DNA from: Porticoccus sp033791605
GTDB lineage: Bacteria > Pseudomonadota > Gammaproteobacteria > Pseudomonadales > Porticoccaceae
NCBI GenBank assembly: GCA_033791605.1
Contig: JASJGJ010000040.1
Span: forward strand, 1 to 58,775
Direction of reading: 5' to 3'
DNA length: 58,775 bases
This document shows, piece after piece, positions 36,571-45,800 of this stretch. Under the pieces are notes generated by a model, which saw only the letters and a list, made by a program, of their open reading frames with translations, made no database searches and had not been told where the DNA came from. Position numbers and translations under genes: made by a program. Position 1 is the stretch's first letter; each line of letters begins with the position of its first letter.

Positions 36571-37269
36571 ATGCCATTAATACTACCGACATTACTGCCA
36601 CTGATTATCGGTATCATTTTGTTATGTTTATCGATGTACTTATTATTTAGAGCTCATATATTGGCAGTTCTATTGAAAGTAATCCCTAGTTTGTTGCTGC
36701 TATTTTGTGCTGTTACCTTAATTTTTAGTAGCATGGATATGATGAGTTATCGACAGCTTCTTAAAGAAGAATCAGTGGCAACACTACATTTTGAGCAGCT
36801 AGCACCCCAGAGCTATGAAGTGATGGTCATTGATAAAGGCAATCAGCAGCATTACTTTCATCTTAAGGGTGACCAGTGGCAACTGGATGCCCGTATGATT
36901 CGTTGGCACCCAAGTCTTATTCGTATGGGTTTCCAACCCCTATATCGCTTGGACCGGATTGGAGGTAGGTATACTGATATTCAACAGGAGTTACACTCAG
37001 ATCGAACTGTTTATCAGATCACTAATAGTGACTTGGCTTTGGAAGGTAGGGAGGTCGGTCGCAGGGTTTTTACAGGCTGGGGTATTGATACCTGGCGCTG
37101 GTTTCACCAATGGGAATGGCTGCATAGCTGGGTAGATGCGGACTATGGGACAGCGACATTTGTGCCGATGGCTCATGGTGCTGTTTATGAAGTCACGGTG
37201 GGTTATTCAGGCTTGGTTGCTCGCCCTGTTAATGAAAAAAGCAGACGGGCCGTTGCCACTTGGCAGTGA
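36571..37269 (+). CDS. Membrane protein of unknown function, nudC-coupled
   Basis: 232 residues with two N-terminal membrane helices (about 4-26 and 30-50), followed by a soluble domain. Readable segments are GDQWQLDARMIRWHP and RRVFTGWGIDTWRWFHQWEW, Trp-rich and likely conserved. The start is 3 bp downstream of the nudC stop, so it is co-translated. I know no named domain; similar proteins are annotated as hypothetical or multidrug transporter-like without experimental basis. The C-terminus GYSGLVARPVNEKSRRAV is positively charged. Confidence 0.7.
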   Translation: MPLILPTLLPLIIGIILLCLSMYLLFRAHILAVLLKVIPSLLLLFCAVTLIFSSMDMMSYRQLLKEESVATLHFEQLAPQSYEVMVIDKGNQQHYFHLKGDQWQLDARMIRWHPSLIRMGFQPLYRLDRIGGRYTDIQQELHSDRTVYQITNSDLALEGREVGRRVFTGWGIDTWRWFHQWEWLHSWVDADYGTATFVPMAHGAVYEVTVGYSGLVARPVNEKSRRAVATWQ

Positions 37270-37326
37270 TACACTCGTTGGTCTACTTAATGTTTATTTG
37301 AATGCAGTAAAAGAGGGAGTTAGATA

Positions 37327-38349
37327 TTGGAATTTTTATCTGAATACGGCCTGTTTCTGGCCAAGGCCATAACTTTTGTGATTGCAGTTATGGTCGTGGT
37401 GGGGGTGATAGCTGGGCTTGGTGGTCGAGTACGTAAACACTCAAGGGGTGAGTTGGATATTACGCACTTGAACGACATTATGGACGAGATGGGTAATGTA
37501 TTGCAGTCGGCTATGCTCAAACCGTCTGAACAGAAGAAACTGAAAAAGCAGAAAAAGAAAGCTTTAAAGGCAAGCAAAAAAACACCAACGGAGAAGAATC
37601 GAGTTTTTGTACTGGAGTTTAAGGGTGACATGAGCGCCTCTGCGGTCACAAATTTACGTGAAGAAATTACGGCAGTGCTGAGTCAAGCTAGTGCTGAAGA
37701 TGAGGTCGTCGTGCGTTTGGAAAGTGCCGGTGGCATGGTACACAGTTATGGATTGGCAGCGAGTCAGCTTGACCGAGTGAAGAAAAAAGGTATTCCCTTA
37801 ACTGTTTGTGTCGATAAAGTGGCAGCTAGTGGTGGGTACATGATGGCCTGTGTCGCCAATAAAATTATTGCTGCGCCATTTTCGATATTAGGGTCTATTG
37901 GTGTTGTCGCTCAATTGCCTAATTTTAATCGGTTGTTGAAAAAACACGATGTCGATATTGAGCTACACACAGCGGGAGAGCATAAAAGAACTCTCACCAT
38001 GCTGGGTGAAAATACTGATGAGGGTCGGGAAAAATTTATTGAAGACTTGGAGGATACCCACGAACTGTTTAAGGAGTTTGTTTCGGCACATAGGGAAAGT
38101 GTTGATATTAATGCTATTGCCACTGGAGAAATATGGCTGGGTACACGAGCAAAAAAATTAGCGTTGGTTGATGAGTTAATGACCAGTGATGAGTATCTTG
38201 TGGATAAATCTTCAGATGCGGATATTTACGAAGTGAAATACCTGCATCGTAAAAGTCTACCCGAGAGAATGGGCATGGCAGCTGAGAGTAGCGCAGACCG
38301 ATTATTGTTGCGGTGGTGGAATCGGTTATGTTCTCGAGATTTTTTTTAA
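37327..38349 (+). CDS. sohB: Inner-membrane peptidase SohB (family S49)
   Basis: 340 residues starting with TTG at 37327, preceded by GAGGGAG. One N-terminal membrane helix (9-33) and a Lys-rich linker (about 66-90) precede the S49 protease domain. The Ser nucleophile is S168 in KVAASGGYMMACVA, and the general base is probably K220 in GEHKRTLTMLG. SILGSIGVVAQ is also conserved. E. coli SohB (349 residues) can suppress loss of DegP. A strong hairpin follows the stop. Confidence 0.93.
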   Translation: MEFLSEYGLFLAKAITFVIAVMVVVGVIAGLGGRVRKHSRGELDITHLNDIMDEMGNVLQSAMLKPSEQKKLKKQKKKALKASKKTPTEKNRVFVLEFKGDMSASAVTNLREEITAVLSQASAEDEVVVRLESAGGMVHSYGLAASQLDRVKKKGIPLTVCVDKVAASGGYMMACVANKIIAAPFSILGSIGVVAQLPNFNRLLKKHDVDIELHTAGEHKRTLTMLGENTDEGREKFIEDLEDTHELFKEFVSAHRESVDINAIATGEIWLGTRAKKLALVDELMTSDEYLVDKSSDADIYEVKYLHRKSLPERMGMAAESSADRLLLRWWNRLCSRDFF

Positions 38350-38378
38350 AAGCGTCATTTCAGAACGTGAAGTAATGG

Positions 38379-38413
38379 CTAATCCAGTTGTTCGTTAAGC
38401 GAAGCTGGATTAG
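38379..38413. terminator. Bidirectional-type terminator between sohB and the CPA2 antiporter gene
   Basis: CTAATCCAG (38379-38387) pairs with CTGGATTAG (38405-38413); an inner TTCG/CGAA pair extends the stem. TTTCTT follows on plus. It overlaps the last codons of the minus-strand gene. Confidence 0.75.
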
Positions 38414-39576
38414 TTTCTTCGGAGTTTCTCTTTCACCGCAATGGGATTGGGGAAGTTGAATGTCACGATATAGCTTGAAACGAGGAAGGTTAAAATGGCC
38501 GCCGCTTGTATTAGGTGGGACGCCAGTATACCGATAAGGGAGGCATTGAATGCCACATAGGCAATCAGAAGAGAAAACTCACTGATCTGTCCCAGTCGAA
38601 AACCGATATCCCAAGCAAGAACTTTTTTCTCACTCTGCCTTCCCAACAGAAACCTGAAAATAGCAGGTTTCAATATCAGCATAACGCCACCCAGTACAAT
38701 GGCGGCTAATGCAATTTCTGGTAATAACCCGAGGTTAAAGCCGGCCCCTAAAGAAAAGAAAAACATGATCAGAAAAAAGTCGCGAAGAGGTTTTAGTGTC
38801 AATGCAATATGTTGAGCAATGGGGCTTGATGCAAGCGTAATGCCTGCGAGAAAAGCGCCAATTTCCCTTGACAGCCCTAAGACCTCAGCGAGTTCTGACA
38901 GCCCCATACACCAGCCAATTGCCAATAAAAAAATGTATTCCCCCATACGATCAAATTTGGCAATAAGCTTCAGTAAAACCCAGCGCACGAAAGCCCAAGC
39001 AAAAAGAATGAGTAATGGTAGTGCTAATAGTGTAATACCGATTTGCATGGCATCAATTTGACCGCCCTCACCGCTGAGTAATACCAGTAAAACAAAGATG
39101 GCCAGAAAATCCTGCATTAACAGCAGGCCAATCATCATTTCGCCGATATGGCGGTGGTGCAGAATGGTAGTAGGTAAGAGTTTGATACCAATAATTGTGC
39201 TGGAAAACATCATTGCCGCGCCAATAATGAGGCATTCAGTCAGAGTGAATCCAAACATGAGGGCGACGAGGTAACCCGCAACAGCAAATGAAAATGAGCT
39301 GATAAGGGTGACAACCGTGACCTTTCTTAGGGCCATCATTAAAGATTGGGGTTGTAGATCTAACCCAAGAAGAAATAGCAGGAAGATAATGCCAATTTCT
39401 GATATCTCAGAAAGCAGTTGCACATCTTGCACCCAGCCTAAGCCATAGGGACCTATGAGTGCGCCAAGAGCAATATAGGCAACCAATAATGGCTGCCTGC
39501 CATAGATCGCCAATGATGCGATGATGGCGGAGCCGGTAAAAATTAAAAAGAACGATTGAAAAACAGCTTCGTTCAT
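38410..39576 (-). CDS. Cation:proton antiporter of the CPA2 (KefB-like) family
   Basis: 388 residues with about 11-12 membrane helices. LGALIGPYGLGWVQ, FLLFLLGLDLQPQSL and FSSTIIGIKLLPTT match CPA2 transporters (KefB/C, YbaL). GLSREIGAFLAGITLASSP is the second half of the transport core. KefB and KefC carry a C-terminal RCK/TrkA-N regulatory domain of about 150-200 residues; this protein ends right after the membrane part (NPIAVKEKLRRN), so it is a short form. The transported ion is probably K+ or Na+ against H+, not decidable by eye. Confidence 0.85.
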   Translation of the reverse strand: MNEAVFQSFFLIFTGSAIIASLAIYGRQPLLVAYIALGALIGPYGLGWVQDVQLLSEISEIGIIFLLFLLGLDLQPQSLMMALRKVTVVTLISSFSFAVAGYLVALMFGFTLTECLIIGAAMMFSSTIIGIKLLPTTILHHRHIGEMMIGLLLMQDFLAIFVLLVLLSGEGGQIDAMQIGITLLALPLLILFAWAFVRWVLLKLIAKFDRMGEYIFLLAIGWCMGLSELAEVLGLSREIGAFLAGITLASSPIAQHIALTLKPLRDFFLIMFFFSLGAGFNLGLLPEIALAAIVLGGVMLILKPAIFRFLLGRQSEKKVLAWDIGFRLGQISEFSLLIAYVAFNASLIGILASHLIQAAAILTFLVSSYIVTFNFPNPIAVKEKLRRN

Positions 39577-39878
39577 ATGGATATCCCTAGGACCTGCTGA
39601 CGTTAACTAATGACTACTACCGTTATCTGTTTTTCTCAGAAAGTCATAAAGAGCGAATTGTCGTACTCTAGATAAACGGATTGACAACGTTATGGAACAA
39701 AAAGCAGCCCCTTTCTTCATTGTGAGTGATGGGCGTTAAGGCGGCAAGTATCTTGTTGAGGGAGCCAATAGCGAAACCAGCTGCTTTAACTTGGGTTTAT
39801 TTGTATTGGGGCTAAAAATCCCTAGTAAGGCCGGACTTATCTAGGGAAGTGAAGAGGTTAATTACTTCTCTTGCTCGT
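39577..39878. other. 302-bp intergenic region without a supported gene
   Basis: Between the CPA2 antiporter start and the DUF934 stop, both minus strand. It holds the terminator of the cysI operon at its right end and the promoter of the antiporter at its left end. I found no ORF longer than about 15 codons with a ribosome-binding site, and no repeat. Confidence 0.6.
39819..39847 (-). terminator. Rho-independent terminator of the cysI-DUF934 operon
   Basis: On the minus strand TCCCTAG pairs with CTAGGGA, with inner TAAG/CTTA pairs, followed directly by TTTTT (plus-strand AAAAA at 39814-39818). It begins 32 bp after the DUF934 stop. Confidence 0.88.
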
Positions 39879-40361
39879 TCAGTCTTGACGGAACAGGGGG
39901 GTCGCTGGATCGACGGCACCTTGATAGGTCGTATCAAAGTCGTTAAAGGATGACAGCGCCTCATTTAAATCGATACCTTCTTTAAGGTCAAAGGCCGTGA
40001 AACCACAGCGTTTGAGATAAAAAAGTTGATCTTGGATTGGGTTGCCAATCGCTCGCAACTGACCAGTGTAGCCATAACGTTCTTTTAGTAGCCGACCTAT
40101 TGAGAAACCGCGTCCATCAGTGAATACCGGAAAATTAACTGCAATAAGAGGAAACATATTAGCCTCATGCCCAACGGCTTCTACTTCCTCATCACTGTCA
40201 ATCCATAGCCCCATGCACATTAAATTCAGGTTGTCACGGTTATCCAACCAGTATTGCATGGGTAATAAAAGCTTACCTATGGGTAATTCTCCTTCAAAAT
40301 CTTTCTCGATAATAATCCAGGAGTCATCTACCACCTGGCCATCTTTAATGATCTTAGGCAT
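39879..40361 (-). CDS. DUF934 protein, sulfite reduction partner
   Basis: 160 residues from the ATG at 40361, which overlaps the end of cysI by 8 nt; longer starts upstream would lie deep in cysI and are unlikely. The opening PKIIKDGQVVDDSWIII is typical of DUF934. LPIGKLLLPMQYWLDNRD and FPVFTDGRGFSIGRLL follow, with YGYTGQLRAIGNPIQDQ near the middle. DUF934 genes are very often fused or adjacent to siroheme sulfite reductase genes, and they are thought to assist assimilatory sulfite reduction, though the mechanism is unknown. Confidence 0.92.
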   Translation of the reverse strand: MPKIIKDGQVVDDSWIIIEKDFEGELPIGKLLLPMQYWLDNRDNLNLMCMGLWIDSDEEVEAVGHEANMFPLIAVNFPVFTDGRGFSIGRLLKERYGYTGQLRAIGNPIQDQLFYLKRCGFTAFDLKEGIDLNEALSSFNDFDTTYQGAVDPATPLFRQD

Positions 40362-42051
40362 CGTCAGGCTCCGTTGTTTTAGATGTGTGTGCCTCTTTGG
40401 AATAGACACTTTCCTTAAACGGACTAAGCCCTATACGACGATATGTATCAATAAATAACTCATCGCCTTTACGATTTTCAACGTAGACATCGAGAATTTT
40501 TTCTATCATTTCTGGCATGTCGTCTCGTCCAAATGATGGGCCAAGTACGTTACCTAGTGTTGTGTTGGTGTCAGAACTACCACCCAGTTGAATCTGGTAA
40601 AACTCCTCACCTTTTTTATCAACGCCAAGAATACCAATGTTGCCGACGTGGTGATGTCCACAGGCGTTCATACAGCCAGAAATGTTCAATGTCAGGTCGC
40701 CAAGATCATAGACGTAGTCCATGTCGTCAAATTTTCTCTGTATCGCTTCAGCGACAGGAATTGATTTTGCGTTTGCTAGGGAGCAGAAATCACCACCAGG
40801 ACAACAAATCATATCGGTAAGCGTACCGATATTGGGTGTGGCGAAACCACCTGATTTGGCTTTTTGCCATAATTCAATCAGGTCTGATTTTTTTACATCG
40901 GCCAAAACCAAATTCTGGCTGTGAGTTACACGAATCTCTCCCAGAGAATATTGGTCAGCCAAGTCAGCTATCGCGTCTAATTGTGTGTCAGTCACGTCGC
41001 CAGGTGCTACACCAGTGGGTTTTAACGATAGGATTACAGATGTATATCCGGGTACCCTATGGGCACGCGTATTTCTTTGTAGCCATTTGCCAAAAGCAAT
41101 ATTGTTTTTGGCAAATTCGGTTAAATTTTGCTCTTCGGCGGCATCGTCTTGTGTCTCGTAAGAGGGCAGAGTAAAGAATCCTTTAACTCTATTAATTTCT
41201 TCACTGGTTAGCTTGCCCGGTGTTTCTTTGGTGTACTCCCATTCGGACTCCACTTCTTGTGCAAAGACTTCAGGGGTCCAGGCCCGTACTAAAATTTTGA
41301 TTCGAGCCTTGTATTTGTTAGCCCTGTTGCCGTGACGGTTATACACTCTGAGAATAGCATCGAGGTAGGTGAGCAGGTCTTCTTTCGGTAAGAACTCACG
41401 AATCACGCTGCCGACAACAGGGGTGCGGCCCAAACCACCACCTACGAGTACTTTAAAGCCTATTTCTCCGGTATCATTTTTAACGATTTGAAGACCGATA
41501 TCATGTATTTGGATAGCAGCTCTGTCACCGTCTGTACCGCTAACGGCTATCTTGAATTTACGTGGAAGGAAGGCAAATTCAGGGTGGAAAGTAGACCATT
41601 GCCGAATTATTTCACACCAGGGTCGCGGGTCTTCTAACTCGTCTTGGGCGACACCAGCAAATTCATCTGAGGTGGTGTTTCGAATACAATTGCCGCTGGT
41701 TTGTACTGCATGCATTTGAACTTCTGCGAGTTCAGCCAGAATATCGGGTACTTCTTCCAGTTGCGGCCAGTTGAACTGAATATTCTGGCGAGTAGTAAAG
41801 TGACAGTATCCTTTGTCATAGGTGCGAGCGATATGTGCCAATTTGCGGAGTTTTTTTGAATTCAATAAACCATAGGGCACAGCAATACGAAGCATGGGTG
41901 CTAGGCGTTGAATATACAGGCCGTTTTGAAGGCGAAGCGGGAGAAATTCGTCCTCTGTTAGTTTCCCTGCTAAATAACGACTTGTTTGTCCGCGAAATTG
42001 CTCCACGCGTTGTTCTATAATTCTTTGATCTTGTTCGTTGTATATGTACAT
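40354..42051 (-). CDS. cysI: Assimilatory sulfite (nitrite/sulfite) reductase, siroheme hemoprotein
   Basis: 565 residues. Two ferredoxin-like half domains surround the siroheme site. The N-terminus has KLAHIARTYDKGYCHFTTRQ, typical of this family. The 4Fe-4S/siroheme cysteines are CCPGGDFC (C-x5-C) near residue 415 and GCMNACGHHH (C-x3-C) near 460. It reduces sulfite to sulfide by six electrons. The adjoining DUF934 gene favours sulfite over nitrite. No cysJ flavoprotein gene is present here, so the electron donor is unknown (ferredoxin or another reductase). Confidence 0.93.
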   Translation of the reverse strand: MYIYNEQDQRIIEQRVEQFRGQTSRYLAGKLTEDEFLPLRLQNGLYIQRLAPMLRIAVPYGLLNSKKLRKLAHIARTYDKGYCHFTTRQNIQFNWPQLEEVPDILAELAEVQMHAVQTSGNCIRNTTSDEFAGVAQDELEDPRPWCEIIRQWSTFHPEFAFLPRKFKIAVSGTDGDRAAIQIHDIGLQIVKNDTGEIGFKVLVGGGLGRTPVVGSVIREFLPKEDLLTYLDAILRVYNRHGNRANKYKARIKILVRAWTPEVFAQEVESEWEYTKETPGKLTSEEINRVKGFFTLPSYETQDDAAEEQNLTEFAKNNIAFGKWLQRNTRAHRVPGYTSVILSLKPTGVAPGDVTDTQLDAIADLADQYSLGEIRVTHSQNLVLADVKKSDLIELWQKAKSGGFATPNIGTLTDMICCPGGDFCSLANAKSIPVAEAIQRKFDDMDYVYDLGDLTLNISGCMNACGHHHVGNIGILGVDKKGEEFYQIQLGGSSDTNTTLGNVLGPSFGRDDMPEMIEKILDVYVENRKGDELFIDTYRRIGLSPFKESVYSKEAHTSKTTEPDDA

Positions 42052-42380
42052 AAATTAAATAGTTACATTACATTAATAGTATGGTTTTAAGAGATGCCTT
42101 ATGAATGACAAGCGATTAATACAAAAAATTCACAAAAAATCGCCAAAGGCAGCAGGAAGGCGCGAATTCTACAGGTAATAACGCAGCTTGTCAGTGGGCT
42201 TGAAATAATAGCGATGTTGGCTGTAATTAGAAGAACTTTTTTGCTCTATGATCATCTGCTAAGGGAATAATGAAAGTGGATATTTAAGGGGGGAGGACAA
42301 CACAAAATGATACTGATACAATTCCGACCGTCCGACCGAGCTTGGGTCGTGTAAGTTTCAGTAGCGTATGAGGTTCAAAG
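42052..42380. promoter_or_regulatory. 329-bp divergent region upstream of cysI and the small ORF
   Basis: The region should hold the cysI promoter (minus) and the promoter for the small ORF at 42381 (plus). Near 42331-42349 there is a tandem CCGACCGTCCGACCGA sequence. A 25-codon basic ORF at 42101-42178 is readable but unsupported. I could not identify a CysB site. Confidence 0.4.
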
Positions 42381-42509
42381 ATGTCTGAAGAAATTGTTGC
42401 TCAAGAGTTAGAGCAGAAGAATGATGATAGTTGTGTAGATGCCATAGCAGCCGTCGCTTTTGTTTGTTTGTTTGTGGCTGTTGTAATCTTTTGGGTAAGT
42501 AACCAATAG
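42381..42509 (+). CDS. Putative 42-residue single-pass membrane protein
   Basis: ATG at 42381 is preceded by GAGG eight bases upstream, and the frame ends at TAG 42507-42509. The N-terminal half is acidic and soluble (MSEEIVAQELEQKNDDSC), followed by one hydrophobic helix (about residues 20-39: DAIAAVAFVCLFVAVVIFWV) and SNQ. A strong hairpin terminator follows 11 bp after the stop. The pattern of ribosome-binding site, charge distribution, one helix and terminator supports a real gene, but I recognise no family. By orientation the N-terminus would be cytoplasmic or periplasmic; it cannot be decided. Confidence 0.55.
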   Translation: MSEEIVAQELEQKNDDSCVDAIAAVAFVCLFVAVVIFWVSNQ

Positions 42510-42520
42510 TTTTGGATCAG

Positions 42521-42558
42521 GCATAAAAAAGCGGTCATCTGGACCGCTTTTTTTATGC
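42521..42558. terminator. Bidirectional terminator between the small ORF and the metH operon
   Basis: GCGGTC (42531-42536) pairs with GACCGC (42542-42547) over a 5-nt loop. A6 precedes and T7 follows the stem, and outer GCAT/ATGC pairs extend it, so it can act for both strands. Confidence 0.92.
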
Positions 42559-42567
42559 CTTTTTTAG

Positions 42568-42826
42568 TTATATACCGGTACTACTGAGTACAACTTCGAG
42601 AACTGCTATTCCGCAGAAAATAAAAAGAATAGTGAGAATCAGCCCTGATGCGAGGTAGGCATAGATATTTCCGAGCCTTAAGCCCCTGACACGATTTTTG
42701 TTGTTCTGTACGCCATAGTGTACTAAAAACAATTTGTCGAAAAGTAGGTTTTTGATCGTATTCAAAGTCATTTTTGTCGTTTATTGAACGTTTGTTCTCG
42801 TCGGGCTTATTTTGTTTGCTTTCCAC
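42568..42826 (-). pseudogene. DUF2970-like small membrane protein, reading frame apparently broken
   Basis: Two frames together resemble a DUF2970 protein. From GTG at 42826 (6 bp after the metH stop, likely coupled) the first frame reads a polar lead, then QKPTFRQIVFSTLW, like the conserved start of the family. The family's next part, GVQNNKNRVRGL and the membrane helix LASGLILTILFIFCGIAVLEVVL, is in the other frame, which ends at 42568. The switch point is near 42705-42715. Compared with the usual spacing of about six residues between the Ser and the GVQ, roughly 11 nt seem to be missing. Alternatives: translation from an ATG at 42771 in the second frame alone (67 residues), or a sequencing error. 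Confidence 0.55.
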
Positions 42827-42831
42827 TATGG

Positions 42832-45800
42832 CTATTCGTCCAAGACTGAACTTAACCAGCGCTCAAGCACTTCTGTCGGCATCTCTTTTCGTGCGGCCAA
42901 GTCTTCCAGTTGATCTCGCTGTATTTTTCCGGTGTTGAAATATTTAGACTGAGGGTGAGAAAAGTACCAACCGCTCACAGACGCAGCGGGCATCATGGCA
43001 AAGCTTTCAGTAAGAGAAATGCCTGTGTTGTTGGTCGCATCGAGAAGAGCAAAAAGTGCTTGTTTTTCCGTGTGGTCAGGGCAGCAGGGATATCCAGGTG
43101 CTGGGCGAATACCTTGATATTCCTCCTTGATTAGAGATTCGTTATCCAATGCTTCAGCGGCTGCATATCCCCAAAATTCTTTGCGTATCCTCATGTGTAG
43201 ATGTTCGGCAAAAGCTTCAGCCAAACGGTCTGCCAGTGCTTTGACCATAATGCTGTTGTAGTCATCGCCTAGAGCTTCGTAATCAGCAGCCAGTTTGTCG
43301 ATCCCTAGGCCAGTTGTGACCGCAAATCCACCGATATAGTCCTTCACTTTGCTGTCTTTGGGGGCAATAAAGTCAGCTAATGAGACCATGTCTTTGGACG
43401 CGCCGTTTTTACGGGTTTGCTGCCGAATTTGGTGTAGTGTGGCCCTCACTTTAGTACGTGATTCATCTGTATACACTTCAATGTCGTCTCCGTTTACGGT
43501 ATTTGCAGGCCAAAGACCAAAGACGGCACGCGCTTTTAGCTGTTTTTTCTCAATAAGTTGTTTCAGCACTTTTTGAGCATCATTAAATAGGTCGTTTGCA
43601 GCTGGTCCTATTTTTTCATCGTTCAGTATCTTGGGGTATTTTCCTGCGAGCCCCCAAGTAATAAAAAAGGGTGTCCAGTCGATGGTGTCTACCAGTGCTT
43701 CCAGTGGATAGTCGTCTAAAATTTGAATACCTTCAGCAACGGGAATTGGAGGTGTGTAATTTTGCCAATCTATTTTCAGACCAGATGATTTTGCTTCAGC
43801 ATAGGGGAGGATCGTACCCTTTGGTTTACGGTTAGCCGTACGTACACGAACTTGCTCATATTCCAACTGAATGTCGGTAACGTAGGCATCTCGTAGCTCT
43901 TTACTCAATAGTTTACTTGCTACGCCGACAGCTCTGGACGCATCAGGAACATAAATGGTTTGGTTGCGTTTGTATTTCGGTTCAATTTTGACAGCCGTGT
44001 GCGCTTTTGAAGTCGTTGCTCCTCCAATTAGCAAGGGGAAGTTTAGGTTTTGGCGTTCCAGCTCACCGGCAATATGTACCATTTCGTCTAAAGAGGGCGT
44101 AATCAGTCCGGATAGTCCAATAATATCGACCTTTTCCCTAAGGGCTGTCTCAATGATTTTTTCGGCTGGCACCATGACACCTAAATCGATGACCTCGTAA
44201 TTGTTGCAGCCCAATACCACCCCGACAATATTCTTGCCAATATCATGTACATCACCTTTGACCGTTGCCATGAGTACCTTGCCGTTTGTCTGCGCACCTT
44301 CGCCTTTTTCTGCTTCTATAAAGGGTTGCAGGTGCGCGACAGCTTGTTTCATAACACGAGCAGACTTCACCACTTGAGGCAAAAACATTTTGCCCTCCCC
44401 AAACAGATCCCCCACGACATTCATGCCGTCCATCAAGGGCCCTTCAATTACATGTAGTGGGCGATCAACTGCAAGGCGGGCAAGTTCGGTATCCTCAATA
44501 ATGTAGGTGGTAATACCTTTTACCAGAGCATGTTCGAGACGTTTTTCAACGGGCCATGTTCGCCACGTGAGATCTGTTTTACTTTCTTCAACTGCGCCGT
44601 CCCCACGATATTTTTCTGCGATATCGACGAGATTTTCAGTGCCGTCGGGAGAGCGATTAAGAATGACATCCTCTACCTTATCCCGAAGCTCATCAGGCAG
44701 GTCACTATAAACAGCAAGTTGTCCTGCGTTGACGATGCCCATATTTAATCCGGCGCGAATAGCATGAAGTAGGAAGACCGAATGAATGGCTTCACGTACC
44801 GGATTGTTGCGACGGAATGAGAATGAAACATTACTGATACCACCAGAAATCAGGGAATGAGGTAAATTTTGTTTTATCCAGCGAGCACTTTCTATGAAGT
44901 CGACGGCATAGTTGTTGTGTTCTTCAATACCCGTGGCTACAGCGAAGACATTAGGATCAAAGATGATGTCTTCAGGATGAAATCCCACTTGATTAACGAG
45001 AATGTCGTAACTGCGCTGACAAATTTCCTTTCTACGTTCTAGGTTGTCAGCTTGCCCCTTGGTGTCAAAAGCCATGACGACCACAGCGGCGCCGTATTTC
45101 AGGCATAGTTTAGCTTGCTCTATAAAGGGTTCTTCCCCTTCTTTGAGGCTGATTGAGTTAACAATGCACTTTCCCTGAACCCACTTTAAACCAGCTTCGA
45201 TGACATGCCATTTTGACGAGTCAATCATTAAGGGAATACGTGAGATGTCGGGCTCCGAGGCAATCAACTTTAAAAAAGTCGTCATCGCGTGGACGGCGTC
45301 TAACATGCCTTCGTCCATATTGATATCGATGAGCTGAGCACCATCTTCAGCCTGCTGGCGTGCAACATCCAGTGCTGTATCGTAATCCCCATCTAGCACC
45401 AGTCGTTTAAAACGGGCTGAACCGGTGACATTGCAGCGTTCACCTATATTCACAAACAGTGAGTCAGCTGTGATATTAAAGGGCTCTAGTCCAGACAAGC
45501 GACAGGCAGGTTCTATTTCTGGTATGACTCGTGTACTAAAAGCTTCAACACTTTGGGCAATAGCCTGAATATGGTCAGGTGTCGTTCCACAACAACCACC
45601 AATAATATTCACCAATCCGCTTTGGGCAAACTCACTGACAATCGCGGCCATTTCTTCCGGCGTTTCATCGTATTCACCGAATTCATTGGGTAGCCCTGCA
45701 TTGGGGTGAGCGCTGACAAGTGTGCCACATAGTCTAGAAAGTTCCTCAACGTGTGGGCGAAGTTCTTTGGCGCCAAGGGCGCAGTTTAAACCGATGGAAA

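Noticed and set aside
39679..39730. Tiny ORF after a TTGACA at 39682 in the antiporter-DUF934 gap
   Set aside because: 15 codons, no ribosome-binding site, no similarity to anything recognisable.
42101..42178. 25-codon basic ORF (MNDKRLIQKIHKKSPKAAGR...) upstream of cysI
   Set aside because: Readable with ATG and stop, but no Shine-Dalgarno sequence, no recognisable family, and it lies in the A/T-rich region where the cysI promoter should be. Probably chance.
42331..42349. CCGACCG tandem near the small ORF as a repeat element
   Set aside because: Only two partial copies over less than 20 bp; not a repeat array.
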